Origin: Paenibacillus brevis
GTDB taxonomy: Bacteria > Bacillota > Bacilli > Paenibacillales > Paenibacillaceae
Assembly: GCF_018919145.1 (NCBI RefSeq)
Contig: NZ_JAHLQJ010000008.1
Location: 124,001 to 188,000, forward strand
Direction: 5' to 3'
DNA length: 64,000 nt
Shown: positions 26,138 through 34,342 of the stretch, piece after piece
Layout of the letters: each line of letters starts with the position of its first letter
How positions within the stretch are numbered: the stretch's first letter is position 1
The notes under the pieces: model-generated
Databases searched by the model: none
The model's input: only the letters and a program-made list of their open reading frames with translations
Told to the model about the DNA's origin: nothing
Translations under genes and position numbers: made by a program

Positions 26138-27733
26138 ATGTTTCGTTCAAGAAAAGGGAAAGTTGTATTGCTTGGAACGTTAATGATGGCATTACTTGTT
26201 ACTGGCTGCGGTGGTAATTCAGGAGGTTCAACAGAGAATAATAAGTCATCGGAATCCGGAAAGACCTCGTCATCCATTTCATTTCTTAGACCAAGCTGGA
26301 ACAATTTGAGACCGGCATCTAAGGATCTATGGATGTGGCAAGAATACGAGAAAATGTCCGGCGTTCAGGTAGAATGGGAAGAACTGAGTGATATCGGCGA
26401 GAAGAAAAACGTGATTTTGACGAGAAAGCAGTTGCCGGATGCCTTTTATCAAGTGGACTGGAGCAATGGTGAGCTATTGAAATACGGCCAGCAAGGTCTT
26501 TTTCTCCCGCTGGAAGACTTGATCAAGGAGCATGCGCCTAATTTGCAGAAGCTTCTGGATGAGAACGAAGATATCCGTAAAGGACTGACCAGCGCCGACG
26601 GACACATTTATGCTACCCCTTACCTTGATCCCTATCCGGAAGGCAACCGGACGATCCGCTTGTATATAAACAAGAAATGGCTCGACAACCTCGGTATGGA
26701 GGTTCCTAAGACGACAGCCGAGCTTGAAGAAGCGTTGAATGCGTTCGTAACTCAAGATCCTAACGGCAACGGCGTTAACGACGAACAGGGCTGGTATATG
26801 CCGAGCGGCTCGCTTGGCTGGACTTTTGAGCAGATGATGATGGGTTCCTTCGGCATCGGAAACGGCGGACGGAAAGCCTTGGGGAACTTTATCTATGTCG
26901 ATGACAATGATGAGATCCAGCTTACGATCGCCTCTGATGGATATAAAGAAGTTCTGAAATATGAAAACCGGATGTATGAGAGCGGGGCTATCAATAAGCA
27001 GGCTTTCAGCGGCGTGGATTATGACAAATGGACGGCAGATGCTGCCAAGGATACAGTGGGAGCCTGGAACTGGGCGGCTCCGGATTACATTGGCGAGAGT
27101 GTGAAGAATGATTTTGTACCGATTAACGTGCTTGCAGGACCGGACGGAGATACTGCTTCGCTGACAGATTCTCAGGTTGCGGGAGCATCCAGTCTTGTTA
27201 TCACAAAGGACGCGAAAGACCCGGGAGCGATCCTGAAATGGGTGGACTATTTCTACAGTGAAGAGGGCAGTGTATTTGGCTACCTGGGCAAAGAAGGCGT
27301 TACCTATAATATGGAAGACAGCAACATGGTCTATATCGATGAAATCTTGAACTACAAGGACGGTATCGGGCTCGGTGCGTTTCAATATGTTGACAACGTA
27401 TATGGCGGGTACTTCCCGTACATTGAATTATCACCGGAAATCAGGGCGGCTGCCGGCCGGCAGGAAGCGCCGGTGTACACCGATTTGACTGAAGAAACCT
27501 TGCCTGGAGTAACTCTTCCGGATCTGCCGGCAACGCAGGAGGAGGCTAATGAATCCTCCTCGATTGTGGCCGATCTAGGCAACTATGTGGGTCAAATGCG
27601 GGTGGAGTTCGTAACGGGTACGAAGGATATTGATCAAGAATGGGATAACTATATCGCCCAATTGAAGAAAATGGGTTCGGATAAATATTTGCAAATCAAG
27701 CAAGAGCAATACAAGCGTTATAAAGAAAGCTAA
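26138..27733 (+). CDS. Sugar ABC transporter solute-binding lipoprotein (second importer)
   Basis: A 531-residue lipoprotein with lipobox VTGC (Cys near residue 24) after a basic, hydrophobic signal sequence, then a family-1 binding-protein fold (WEELSDIGEKKNVILTRKQLPDAFYQ, typical of LplA-like proteins of ~530 residues). It would bind an oligosaccharide for the two permeases downstream. GAGGGGG precedes the ATG. Operator and cre-like sequences upstream and the divergent GH92 operon tie it to mannoside uptake. A hairpin follows its stop codon. Confidence 0.93.
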   Translation: MFRSRKGKVVLLGTLMMALLVTGCGGNSGGSTENNKSSESGKTSSSISFLRPSWNNLRPASKDLWMWQEYEKMSGVQVEWEELSDIGEKKNVILTRKQLPDAFYQVDWSNGELLKYGQQGLFLPLEDLIKEHAPNLQKLLDENEDIRKGLTSADGHIYATPYLDPYPEGNRTIRLYINKKWLDNLGMEVPKTTAELEEALNAFVTQDPNGNGVNDEQGWYMPSGSLGWTFEQMMMGSFGIGNGGRKALGNFIYVDDNDEIQLTIASDGYKEVLKYENRMYESGAINKQAFSGVDYDKWTADAAKDTVGAWNWAAPDYIGESVKNDFVPINVLAGPDGDTASLTDSQVAGASSLVITKDAKDPGAILKWVDYFYSEEGSVFGYLGKEGVTYNMEDSNMVYIDEILNYKDGIGLGAFQYVDNVYGGYFPYIELSPEIRAAAGRQEAPVYTDLTEETLPGVTLPDLPATQEEANESSSIVADLGNYVGQMRVEFVTGTKDIDQEWDNYIAQLKKMGSDKYLQIKQEQYKRYKES

Positions 27734-27752
27734 GAACACATCAAGAAGCGAT

Positions 27753-27788
27753 GGGGAGATTCTCGGGAATCTCCCCCAAGTTTTAAAG
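27753..27788 (+). terminator. Intercistronic hairpin between binding protein and permease genes
   Basis: A 10-bp perfect stem GGGGAGATTC/GAATCTCCCC with loop TCGG (27753-27776), then CAAGTTTTAAAG. The T run is short, so it probably attenuates rather than ends transcription. Confidence 0.6.
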
Positions 27789-27801
27789 AAAGGGGTAAAC
27801 T

Positions 27802-28737
27802 ATGGAATCTTCAGTGCGAAAGAAACTTCTTCCTAGCGCAAAAGGCAAATCGTTTCTGAAGCAAAGATGGCTCTACATCATGATGCTGCTGCCTTTGACT
27901 TCATTAATCATATGGAATTATATCCCTATGTACGGAATTATTATTTCCTTCAAGGATTATTCCCCTGCATTTGGCATCCTGCATAGCCCCTGGGTAGGGT
28001 TTGATCATTTTGAGCGGTTTTTTAATGCCTTCTATTTTAAGGATGTCATCATCAATACATTGAGAATCAGCCTGTATAGTCTGGCGGTTGGCGTTCCCCT
28101 TCCTATTATTCTGGCACTTATGTTTAACGAGATTCGCAATAAAAAGTACAAATCGATCGTCCAGACGATTTCCTATATCCCTAACTTTATTTCCGTAATC
28201 ATCATCGTCGGCATGGTGATGTTCTTCACCTCTCCAGTAGACGGGGTCATTAATGCCGTGATCCAGTATTTTGGCGGCGAGCCTATCGATTTTATCGGGA
28301 ATCCGAGGCTGTTCCCTCATGTATTTGTCTGGTCAGGCATCTGGCAATCTGTTGGCTGGGGAACGTTGATATACACCGCAGCGATGTCGGGCATTCCGCA
28401 GGATCAGTATGAGGCGGCTTATATAGAAGGTGCCTCCCGCTTGAAGTGCATCTGGTACATTACGATTCCGGCAATTATGCCAACGATTGTCATCTGTACG
28501 ATTCTGGCTACGGGGTCCGTCATGTCCGTAGGGTTTGAAAAGGTGCTGTTGATGCAAAATGATGCCAACCTCGCTACTTCGGAGGTATTGTCTACCTACA
28601 TGTACAAAGCCGGTATTTTGAATGCGGAGTATAGCTTCTCGGCTGCCGTGGGATTTTTTAACAACCTGATCAATTTCATCGTGCTGTACCTGGTCAATAA
28701 ATTTGCCCAGAAATTCAGTGAGACCAGTCTGTGGTAA
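27802..28737 (+). CDS. Sugar ABC transporter permease (LplB type, second importer)
   Basis: A 311-residue six-helix permease. The first helix is followed by IPMYGIIISFKDYSPAFGI, typical of LplB, and the EAA loop is EAAYIEGASRLKCIWYITIPAI near residue 200. It ends ...LVNKFAQKFSETSLW, the usual family ending. GAAAGGGG precedes the ATG. It pairs with the next gene, 12 bases downstream. Confidence 0.95.
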   Translation: MESSVRKKLLPSAKGKSFLKQRWLYIMMLLPLTSLIIWNYIPMYGIIISFKDYSPAFGILHSPWVGFDHFERFFNAFYFKDVIINTLRISLYSLAVGVPLPIILALMFNEIRNKKYKSIVQTISYIPNFISVIIIVGMVMFFTSPVDGVINAVIQYFGGEPIDFIGNPRLFPHVFVWSGIWQSVGWGTLIYTAAMSGIPQDQYEAAYIEGASRLKCIWYITIPAIMPTIVICTILATGSVMSVGFEKVLLMQNDANLATSEVLSTYMYKAGILNAEYSFSAAVGFFNNLINFIVLYLVNKFAQKFSETSLW

Positions 28738-28749
28738 GGAGGGGCAATC

Positions 28750-29643
28750 GTGGATTATCAGTTATCCAGAGGAGATAAGGTTTTTAATTGGTTCAACATG
28801 GTCCTAGTCGGCATTTTAACGTTGATCATTCTTTATCCATTGCTATTCGTTGTGTTTGCGTCACTAAGCGATCCTAGACAAATTTTCGATCATGTATTGC
28901 TGCTCTGGCCAAGAGGCTTCACGCTGGATGGCTACAAGCGGGTATTCGGAAATAGCGATATCTGGATGGGATTTAAAAATGCAATCATCTATACCGGGCT
29001 GGGAACGGCCGTTAATGTGATCATGACTACCCTTGCGGCCTATCCCTTGTCCCGCAGGGATTTCAGAGGGCGGAACGTCATTACGATGCTGTTCACCTTC
29101 ACAATGTTCTTCTCCGGAGGTCTGATTCCGACGTACCTCGTCAATCAAGCGCTTGGTATTGTCAATACGATGTGGGTCATGATTATTCCGGGAGCAATCA
29201 GCGTCTACAATATGATTATTATGCGCACTTATTTCCAGCAAAATATTCCGCTTGAGCTGGAAGAGAGCGCCTTTATTGATGGAGCGACTGATATGCAGCT
29301 GCTTTTAAAAATCGTCCTCCCGCTGTCCACGCCTATTATAGCTGTTATGATGATGTTCTATGGCGTAGGCAGATGGAATGGATATTTTGATGCGATGATT
29401 TACCTTTCCGATCGGAACCTGTTCCCATTGCAGTTGATTTTGCGGGAAATTCTTGTGCAGAACCAAATGGGGGATTCAGTGAATCAGGCGATTATGACCG
29501 CCAACCAAAGTGAAGTTAACTCGCTGAAGCAATCGATTAAATACGCGGTTGTTGTCGTGTCCAGCGTTCCGGTACTAATCTTCTATCCGGTAGTGTCCAA
29601 GTATTTTGAGAAGGGCATTATGGTTGGGGCGATTAAAGGATAA
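28750..29643 (+). CDS. Sugar ABC transporter permease (LplC/YtcP type, second importer)
   Basis: A 297-residue six-helix permease starting with GTG after TAAGGAGGGG. The EAA loop ESAFIDGATDMQLLLKIVLPLS lies near residue 180, and the protein ends YPVVSKYFEKGIMVGAIKG, diagnostic of the YtcP/LplC group. With the preceding permease it forms the channel of the second importer. No ATPase gene follows; a terminator does. Confidence 0.95.
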   Translation: MDYQLSRGDKVFNWFNMVLVGILTLIILYPLLFVVFASLSDPRQIFDHVLLLWPRGFTLDGYKRVFGNSDIWMGFKNAIIYTGLGTAVNVIMTTLAAYPLSRRDFRGRNVITMLFTFTMFFSGGLIPTYLVNQALGIVNTMWVMIIPGAISVYNMIIMRTYFQQNIPLELEESAFIDGATDMQLLLKIVLPLSTPIIAVMMMFYGVGRWNGYFDAMIYLSDRNLFPLQLILREILVQNQMGDSVNQAIMTANQSEVNSLKQSIKYAVVVVSSVPVLIFYPVVSKYFEKGIMVGAIKG

Positions 29644-29706
29644 TCGGTGCTTGAATGGAAATCATTTTTCCGAAAGGGAAATGTGAATATAGGTTAGGAC
29701 CCATAC

Positions 29707-29750
29707 GGAGGAGGTGTTAAACAGGAAATTATGTTTACACCTCCTTTTAT
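29707..29750 (+). terminator. Terminator after second importer operon
   Basis: AGGAGGTGTTAAACA pairs with TGTTTACACCTCCT with one bulged base, followed by TTTTATT. Confidence 0.85.
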
Positions 29751-29843
29751 TCATCAAAGATGGCGCGATATTTGAGAGAAAGTTGCTCTGGTTTTAGCTA
29801 TAATATATTAAACAAATAGAGTAGCATCCAGGAGGAGAAAAAT

Positions 29844-30593
29844 ATGAACCCCCAAATTGCCCTGCAATTATGGAGCATTCAAGAAGCATGTAAAGAGAAC
29901 TTTTATGAAGCACTCAAACAGGTGAAGGAAAGCGGATATGATGGCGTGGAATTTGCCGGCTATCATGGCAAAAGCGCAGCTGAAGTGAGAAGCTACCTGG
30001 ACGAATTGGGCTTGAAGGTTGCCGCCTCCCATCTTCCATATGAAGCATTGCAAAAAGATCTTGAGGGTACGGTGTCCTTTGAAAAAGGCATTGGGAATAA
30101 GCGGCTCGTGGTTCCGGGCGTATCCTTCAAAACTCTGGAAGAGTGGAGAGGCTTTATTGATGATATGGAGAGAATCGCGAAGAGATTGGCTCAGGAAGGC
30201 ATGGAATTGTACTACCACAATCATGCCCATGAATTCACGGAAATCCCGGGTGAAGATATTCTCGATTACATGGTAAATAACTCCAGACATATCCATCTGG
30301 AAGTAGACCTGTACTGGCTGGCCTGCTCAGATCATGACGTATTGCCTTGGCTCGAGGCTCACAAAGACCGCATTGGGCTTTTCCATATGAAAGATATGCA
30401 TGGATCTTCCCGGGAGAGCACGGAGGTAGGATCCGGCATTTTGCCGATGAAGGAATATGTCCAAGTCGCGAAACAACTGGCTTTGCCTTGGCTCGTTGTG
30501 GAACAGGAAGAGTTCCAGCTTTATCAGCCTTTAGAGGCGACCGCGATCTGTTATCGGCAGCTTAAGGCGATTGTTGAGGAGGTCTATTCGTGA
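29844..30593 (+). CDS. Sugar phosphate isomerase/epimerase family TIM-barrel protein
   Basis: A 249-residue AP-endonuclease-2-like TIM barrel. Metal-ligand-type motifs are visible: YYHNHAHEF near residue 125, [15 protein letters not shown] near residue 155, FHMKDMHG near residue 180 and VVEQEEF near residue 220. Such enzymes isomerise, epimerise or cleave keto-sugars in the cytoplasm; the exact reaction is unknown. AGGAGGAG precedes the ATG. Its stop overlaps the ThuA-like gene start (GTGA), showing tight coupling in a three-gene operon after the second importer. Confidence 0.92.
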   Translation: MNPQIALQLWSIQEACKENFYEALKQVKESGYDGVEFAGYHGKSAAEVRSYLDELGLKVAASHLPYEALQKDLEGTVSFEKGIGNKRLVVPGVSFKTLEEWRGFIDDMERIAKRLAQEGMELYYHNHAHEFTEIPGEDILDYMVNNSRHIHLEVDLYWLACSDHDVLPWLEAHKDRIGLFHMKDMHGSSRESTEVGSGILPMKEYVQVAKQLALPWLVVEQEEFQLYQPLEATAICYRQLKAIVEEVYS

Positions 30594-31309
30594 TAAAAGT
30601 TACCGTATGGAATGAATTCCGCCACGAGAAGCACAATCAAGCTGTTCAGAAAATGTACCCGGAAGGCATTCACGGGCAGTTGGAGAAGTTCTTGTCCGAA
30701 GACGAGGTTATGGTGAGAACAGCGACTCTGGACGAGCCGGAGCACGGGTTAACGGAGGAAGTATTGAAGGAGACCGATGTCCTTGTCTGGTGGGGACATA
30801 TGGCTCATGGTGAGGTCCAGGACGAAATTGTTGACCGCGTGCACAAGCGCATTCTTGAAGGGATGGGAATCGTGGTCCTGCATTCGGCACACTTTTCAAA
30901 AATTTTCAAGAAATTAATGGGAACGTCTTGTGACTTGAAATGGCGGGAGGATGGAGGCAATTGCCGGATATGGAATGTCAATCCGAGTCATCCTATCGTG
31001 GAAGGGATCGGCGAATTTATCGAGTTGGACGTTGAAGAGATGTATGGGGAGCATTTTGATATTCCGGAGCCGGATGAGTTGATCTTTGTAAGCTGGTTCC
31101 CGGGAGGCGAAGTCTTCCGGAGCGGTTGCACGTACCGCAGAGGGAACGGGAAAGTTTTCTATTTCCAGCCGGGTCATGAAACTTATCCTAGCTATTACAA
31201 TGAAAAGGTGCAGCAGGTTATCAGAAATGGCGTTCGCTGGTGCGCGCCGACTCAAAATGCATATCCAACTTACGGACACTATGAAGCACGTCAACAAATT
31301 AAAATTTAA
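30590..31309 (+). CDS. ThuA-like domain protein
   Basis: A 239-residue protein of the ThuA (trehalose utilisation) family, a class-I glutamine-amidotransferase-like fold. Visible stretches are [14 protein letters not shown] near residue 65, [26 protein letters not shown] near residue 90, and [14 protein letters not shown] near residue 190. In Sinorhizobium, ThuA works with the Gfo/Idh protein ThuB on 3-keto-trehalose, so a role on oxidised glycosides is plausible. It starts with GTG overlapping the previous stop and is 13 bases before the next gene. Its catalytic role is not established here. Confidence 0.88.
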   Translation: MIKVTVWNEFRHEKHNQAVQKMYPEGIHGQLEKFLSEDEVMVRTATLDEPEHGLTEEVLKETDVLVWWGHMAHGEVQDEIVDRVHKRILEGMGIVVLHSAHFSKIFKKLMGTSCDLKWREDGGNCRIWNVNPSHPIVEGIGEFIELDVEEMYGEHFDIPEPDELIFVSWFPGGEVFRSGCTYRRGNGKVFYFQPGHETYPSYYNEKVQQVIRNGVRWCAPTQNAYPTYGHYEARQQIKI

Positions 31310-31322
31310 GGAGGAACAATCA

Positions 31323-32291
31323 ATGAAGCTCGGTGTATTTACCCCCTTGTTTAACAATTTAAGCTTTGATGGGATGATCGAAGAGGTTGCGAAGAAAGGA
31401 CTGCAAACGGTGGAAATCGGTACCGGCGGTTATCCGGGCAACGCGCATTTGGATATTGATAAACTGCTGGCGAGCAGCGAGGCGCGGGGAGAATATCTGG
31501 CAAAGCTGGCTGATAAAGGTCTGGAAATCTCGGCGCTAAGCTGCCACAATAATCCGATCTCACCAGCGAAGGAAGTGGCTGCCGAGGCAGATGAGTTGCT
31601 CCGCAAGACCATCAAGTTAGCCAGCTTGTTGCATGTTCCTGTCGTTAACGGGTTCTCCGGCATCGCTGGCGGGAATGCATCCGATACAACGGTGAACTGG
31701 CCTGTTATGCCTTGGCCAACCGAATACGATGACAGCTATACTTATCAGTGGGAGCAGAAGCTGATTCCTTATTGGAAAGGAATTAATACGGAAGCGGAAG
31801 CGGCCGGCGTGAAAATCGGCATTGAACTGCATGGCGGCTTCCTTGCCCATACGCCATATACTATGCTGAAATTGCGGGAGGCGACCGGAAAAGCGATCGG
31901 CTGTAATTTAGATCCCAGCCATTTGTGGTGGCAAGGCATTGATCCGGTTGCTGCTGTCAAGATTCTGGGAGAAGCCGGTGCCATCCATCATTTCCATGCC
32001 AAGGATACGTATCTGGACCAAGATAATATCAATATGTACGGATTAATGGACATGCAGCCTTATGGAGATGTAAAGACTCGTGCCTGGACCTTCCGCTCTG
32101 TGGGTTGCGGCCATGACTTGAAGGTATGGTCCGATATCATTTCCGCGTTACGCGTTTATGGATATGATTATGTCATCAGCATCGAGCATGAAGATCCGAT
32201 TATGTCCATCGACGAAGGCTTAACTCGTGCCGTTACTAACCTGAAATCGATCATAATTCACGAACAGCCTTCCGCCATGTGGTGGGCATAA
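31323..32291 (+). CDS. Sugar phosphate isomerase/epimerase family TIM-barrel protein
   Basis: A 322-residue TIM barrel with metal-ligand motifs GIELHGGF near residue 165, NLDPSHLWWQGIDP near residue 195, IHHFHAKDTYLD near residue 222 and VISIEHEDP near residue 285. It resembles the IolE-like/xylose-isomerase-like proteins found beside Gfo/Idh enzymes and ThuA. AAGGAGG lies 8 bases before the ATG at 31323; upstream in-frame starts fall inside the ThuA gene. It ends the operon, followed by a terminator. Reaction unknown. Confidence 0.92.
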   Translation: MKLGVFTPLFNNLSFDGMIEEVAKKGLQTVEIGTGGYPGNAHLDIDKLLASSEARGEYLAKLADKGLEISALSCHNNPISPAKEVAAEADELLRKTIKLASLLHVPVVNGFSGIAGGNASDTTVNWPVMPWPTEYDDSYTYQWEQKLIPYWKGINTEAEAAGVKIGIELHGGFLAHTPYTMLKLREATGKAIGCNLDPSHLWWQGIDPVAAVKILGEAGAIHHFHAKDTYLDQDNINMYGLMDMQPYGDVKTRAWTFRSVGCGHDLKVWSDIISALRVYGYDYVISIEHEDPIMSIDEGLTRAVTNLKSIIIHEQPSAMWWA

Positions 32292-32314
32292 AAGGAGCAG
32301 CAAACAAACAAAAC

Positions 32315-32360
32315 ATGACCCAGCCTAGGATAGGAGCTATCTTGGGTTGGGTATTTTTTT
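32315..32360 (+). terminator. Terminator after isomerase operon
   Basis: ACCCAGCCTAGGATAG pairs with CTATCTTGGGTTGGGT around a short loop, followed by ATTTTTTT. A degraded copy of the same sequence lies after the next gene. Confidence 0.85.
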
Positions 32361-32424
32361 ATATAATAGATGCAACACACTATAGGTGTAATTTGGAGAA
32401 CTGAAAATTCCCAGGAGGAAGAGG

Positions 32425-32790
32425 ATGAACATAAAATTAATTAGCAAGCACGGAATTGAGATTGCATTAGTACATAGTGATGAAGTGTTAATCACGGATG
32501 TCCAGTCAGCATTGGATCTGATTGCATCGGTTAGTTTTGAGGCTGGGACGAATCGAATCATCTTGCCTAAGTCGGCAATCTGTGAAGAGTTCTTTGACTT
32601 GAAGACACGGCTGGCCGGTGAGATCCTGCAGAAATTTATTAATTATCAGACGAAAGTTGCCATTGTGGGCAGCTTCGCCAATTATCAAAGCGAAAGTTTG
32701 AAGGATTTTATATATGAGAGTAATAAGGGGAAGGATTTATTTTTCCTGTCGGATGAAGAACAGGCGACTGATAAATTGAGTAACGTATAA
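32425..32790 (+). CDS. DUF4180 domain-containing protein
   Basis: A 121-residue cytoplasmic protein matching my memory of DUF4180: ITDVQSALDLIASVSFEAGTNRIILPKSAI, then EEFFDLKTRLAGEILQKFINY and KVAIVGSFANYQSESLKDFIYESNKG. Function is unknown; fold resembles STAS-like or anti-anti-sigma-like proteins by pattern only. AGGAGG precedes the ATG. It is flanked by two related intergenic sequences, so it sits between duplicated spacer copies. Confidence 0.82.
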   Translation: MNIKLISKHGIEIALVHSDEVLITDVQSALDLIASVSFEAGTNRIILPKSAICEEFFDLKTRLAGEILQKFINYQTKVAIVGSFANYQSESLKDFIYESNKGKDLFFLSDEEQATDKLSNV

Positions 32791-32798
32791 TGACGCTT

Positions 32799-32883
32799 AT
32801 GACCCAGCCAAGAAGGAGCTATCTCAGAATAGGTCTTTTCATAAAGTTTTGAACACCCTACATAGGCGTATTAAGGAGCTGAG
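32799..32883 (+). repeat. Degenerate copy of spacer at 32315-32405
   Basis: GACCCAGCC, GGAGCTATCT, CACAC/CACCC-TATAGG-TA and a GGAG-CTG segment occur in the same order at 32315-32405 and here. In this copy the right arm of the terminator has decayed. The pair brackets the DUF4180 gene. Confidence 0.5.
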
Positions 32884-32886
32884 AAG

Positions 32887-33361
32887 ATGTACCTTCATAG
32901 AAATCTTGAGACCAGAGATCTTGAAGCCATTTGCACGTTTCCGCAAATCTGAAGAGGAGTTGCTTTTCATGAGTCCCAGGTTCGTATATCCTCTTACGTC
33001 TAACCAAATCATTGGTTTAGCAAAAGACCGATTTGAACCGACAGTGATAATAGACAGACAAACGGAAAAAGTGGTAGAATATGCAAATATTTATAAAGAT
33101 AAAGATGGTTTCTGGCTAGGGAATGTCGTTGTGGCTCCTGAATATCGGGGGCAAGGGGCGTCACAGTATTTAATCCAAGTCATGATGGATAAAGCTAAAA
33201 ATCTTCTGAAGCTTGAGCAGTTGAAATTGGTCTGTCACAATACGAACTCCAGAGGATTAGCCTTTTATTCAAAACTCGGTTTTAAGCCTTACGATTTAAA
33301 GAGTGTATTTATTGGACAGACAAAATTAATAACCATACTTATGAGTAAAGAACTTCATTAA
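32887..33361 (+). pseudogene. GNAT N-acetyltransferase, frameshifted near 32946
   Basis: A GNAT acetyltransferase split by a frameshift. The ATG at 32887 has AAGGAG 8 bases upstream and encodes MYLHRNLETRDLEAICTFPQ, a proper GNAT N-terminus, but hits TGA at 32950. The +1 frame carries on from about 32947 with SEEELLFMSPRFVYPLTSNQ and the acetyl-CoA loop WLGNVVVAPEYRGQGASQYL, through ...SRGLAFYSKLGFKPYD to 33361. A continuous frame from a TTG at 32849 exists but has no ribosome binding site and an unlikely N-terminus. It may be a real pseudogene, a sequencing indel in CAAAT, or start internally at ATG 32970. Confidence 0.7.
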
Positions 33362-33378
33362 TCAGGAGATGATGATTT

Positions 33379-33681
33379 ATGAGAAAGAGCCTAAAGTACC
33401 TCATAATTGTCTTTGTTTTTATGTTTTGCATGGCACTATTATCCGGTTGCGTACCTGGTGATGGCAGGAACAGCACTGAAGATCCAGCAGGTTTTTTCTG
33501 GGGCATATGGCATGGATGGGTGGCCCCTATTTCATTGATCATAGGATTTTTTAATCGCGAAATTAGAGTATATGAAATAAATAACGCGGGCTGGTGGTAC
33601 GATCTAGGTTTCTATATTGCAGTGATCAGCGGGTTTGGCGGGATATCGTTCTTCCGGAGAAAAAAATCAAATAAAGATTGA
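33379..33681 (+). CDS. Small lipoprotein/membrane protein
   Basis: A 100-residue protein with an N-terminal signal and lipobox LSGC (Cys near residue 24), then DPAGFFWGIWHGWVAPISLIIGFF, a loop ending in WWYDLGFYIAVISGFGGISFF and a basic tail RRKKSNKD. It looks like a lipid-anchored protein with two further membrane segments. I have seen similar GxWHGW-type small proteins in Firmicutes but know no function. CAGGAGATG precedes the ATG. Neighbours give no clear pathway. Confidence 0.7.
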   Translation: MRKSLKYLIIVFVFMFCMALLSGCVPGDGRNSTEDPAGFFWGIWHGWVAPISLIIGFFNREIRVYEINNAGWWYDLGFYIAVISGFGGISFFRRKKSNKD

Positions 33682-33741
33682 AGGCTATTAGAATATGTAA
33701 CTGAAACTAAGACAGAATTAAGTTAATTGGAGGCATCCGTA

Positions 33742-34095
33742 ATGAAACAAATGAACCTTACTGCAATATTATGCTCTCTCATTGTAGGAATCGCAATTGT
33801 TGTTAGCAGCTTCGGCATCCATGATTCAAGCGGTCCAAAACCGAGTGATTCTATCGTCAACGGAAGTGGATATAAACCTCTAATGACGATCAAAGAAACA
33901 GCAGAGTATTTGAACTTAACCGAAGCTGAGGTAAAAGCAATTATTATTAGTGAAGATACCATGTTAAGAACAACAGGCGTATACTCCGGTAAGCTTTTCC
34001 CGGTAATTCGAATTGAATCCGAAAATTATGTAAGTATTGAGGGGTTGAAGGAATGGTTACTGGATTCAACGCTACAAAGAAAGGAGTATAAGTAA
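33742..34095 (+). CDS. Membrane-anchored helix-turn-helix (excisionase-like) protein
   Basis: A 117-residue protein with one N-terminal membrane segment (LTAILCSLIVGIAIVVSSFGI, residues ~5-25), a polar linker, and an excisionase/MerR-like helix-turn-helix domain (MTIKETAEYLNLTEAEVKAII, FPVIRIESENYVSIEGLKEWL). Having the DNA-binding-like domain after a signal-like segment is unusual; topology decides whether it faces DNA. GGAGG lies ~9 bases before ATG 33742; an upstream in-frame start at 33727 overlaps that site. Function unknown. Confidence 0.65.
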   Translation: MKQMNLTAILCSLIVGIAIVVSSFGIHDSSGPKPSDSIVNGSGYKPLMTIKETAEYLNLTEAEVKAIIISEDTMLRTTGVYSGKLFPVIRIESENYVSIEGLKEWLLDSTLQRKEYK

Positions 34096-34157
34096 ACATT
34101 TCAGAATAATCGGCCCCTTTTCTATTTAAAATTGAAGAACAATAGGATCATTTTTGT

Positions 34158-34196
34158 AAAAAGAGACTACTGCCCCTCAGCAGAAGTCTCTTTTTT
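34158..34196 (+). terminator. Bidirectional terminator
   Basis: AAAAAGAGACT-CTGC pairs with GCAG-AGTCTCTTTTTT with single bulges, giving A and T runs on both sides. It separates the small accessory genes from the HAD/RpiR operon. Confidence 0.88.
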
Positions 34197-34342
34197 CTGC
34201 TTTTACCAAGCTAAAAAATTAACAATGACTTTACCCCAAAATGGTTTTAGTTTAATACAAGCCCTTTATAGTACTAATTGTGAAGGAAATCAACCAACGT
34301 CTACACCAAATGAAGGAAAGTCTTCACTTAGGAGGGGAACAT

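Noticed and set aside
26474..27385. A 303-codon open frame antisense to the second binding-protein gene
   Set aside because: No family pattern, and the plus-strand lipoprotein is well supported. Similar long antisense frames occur under other real genes here.
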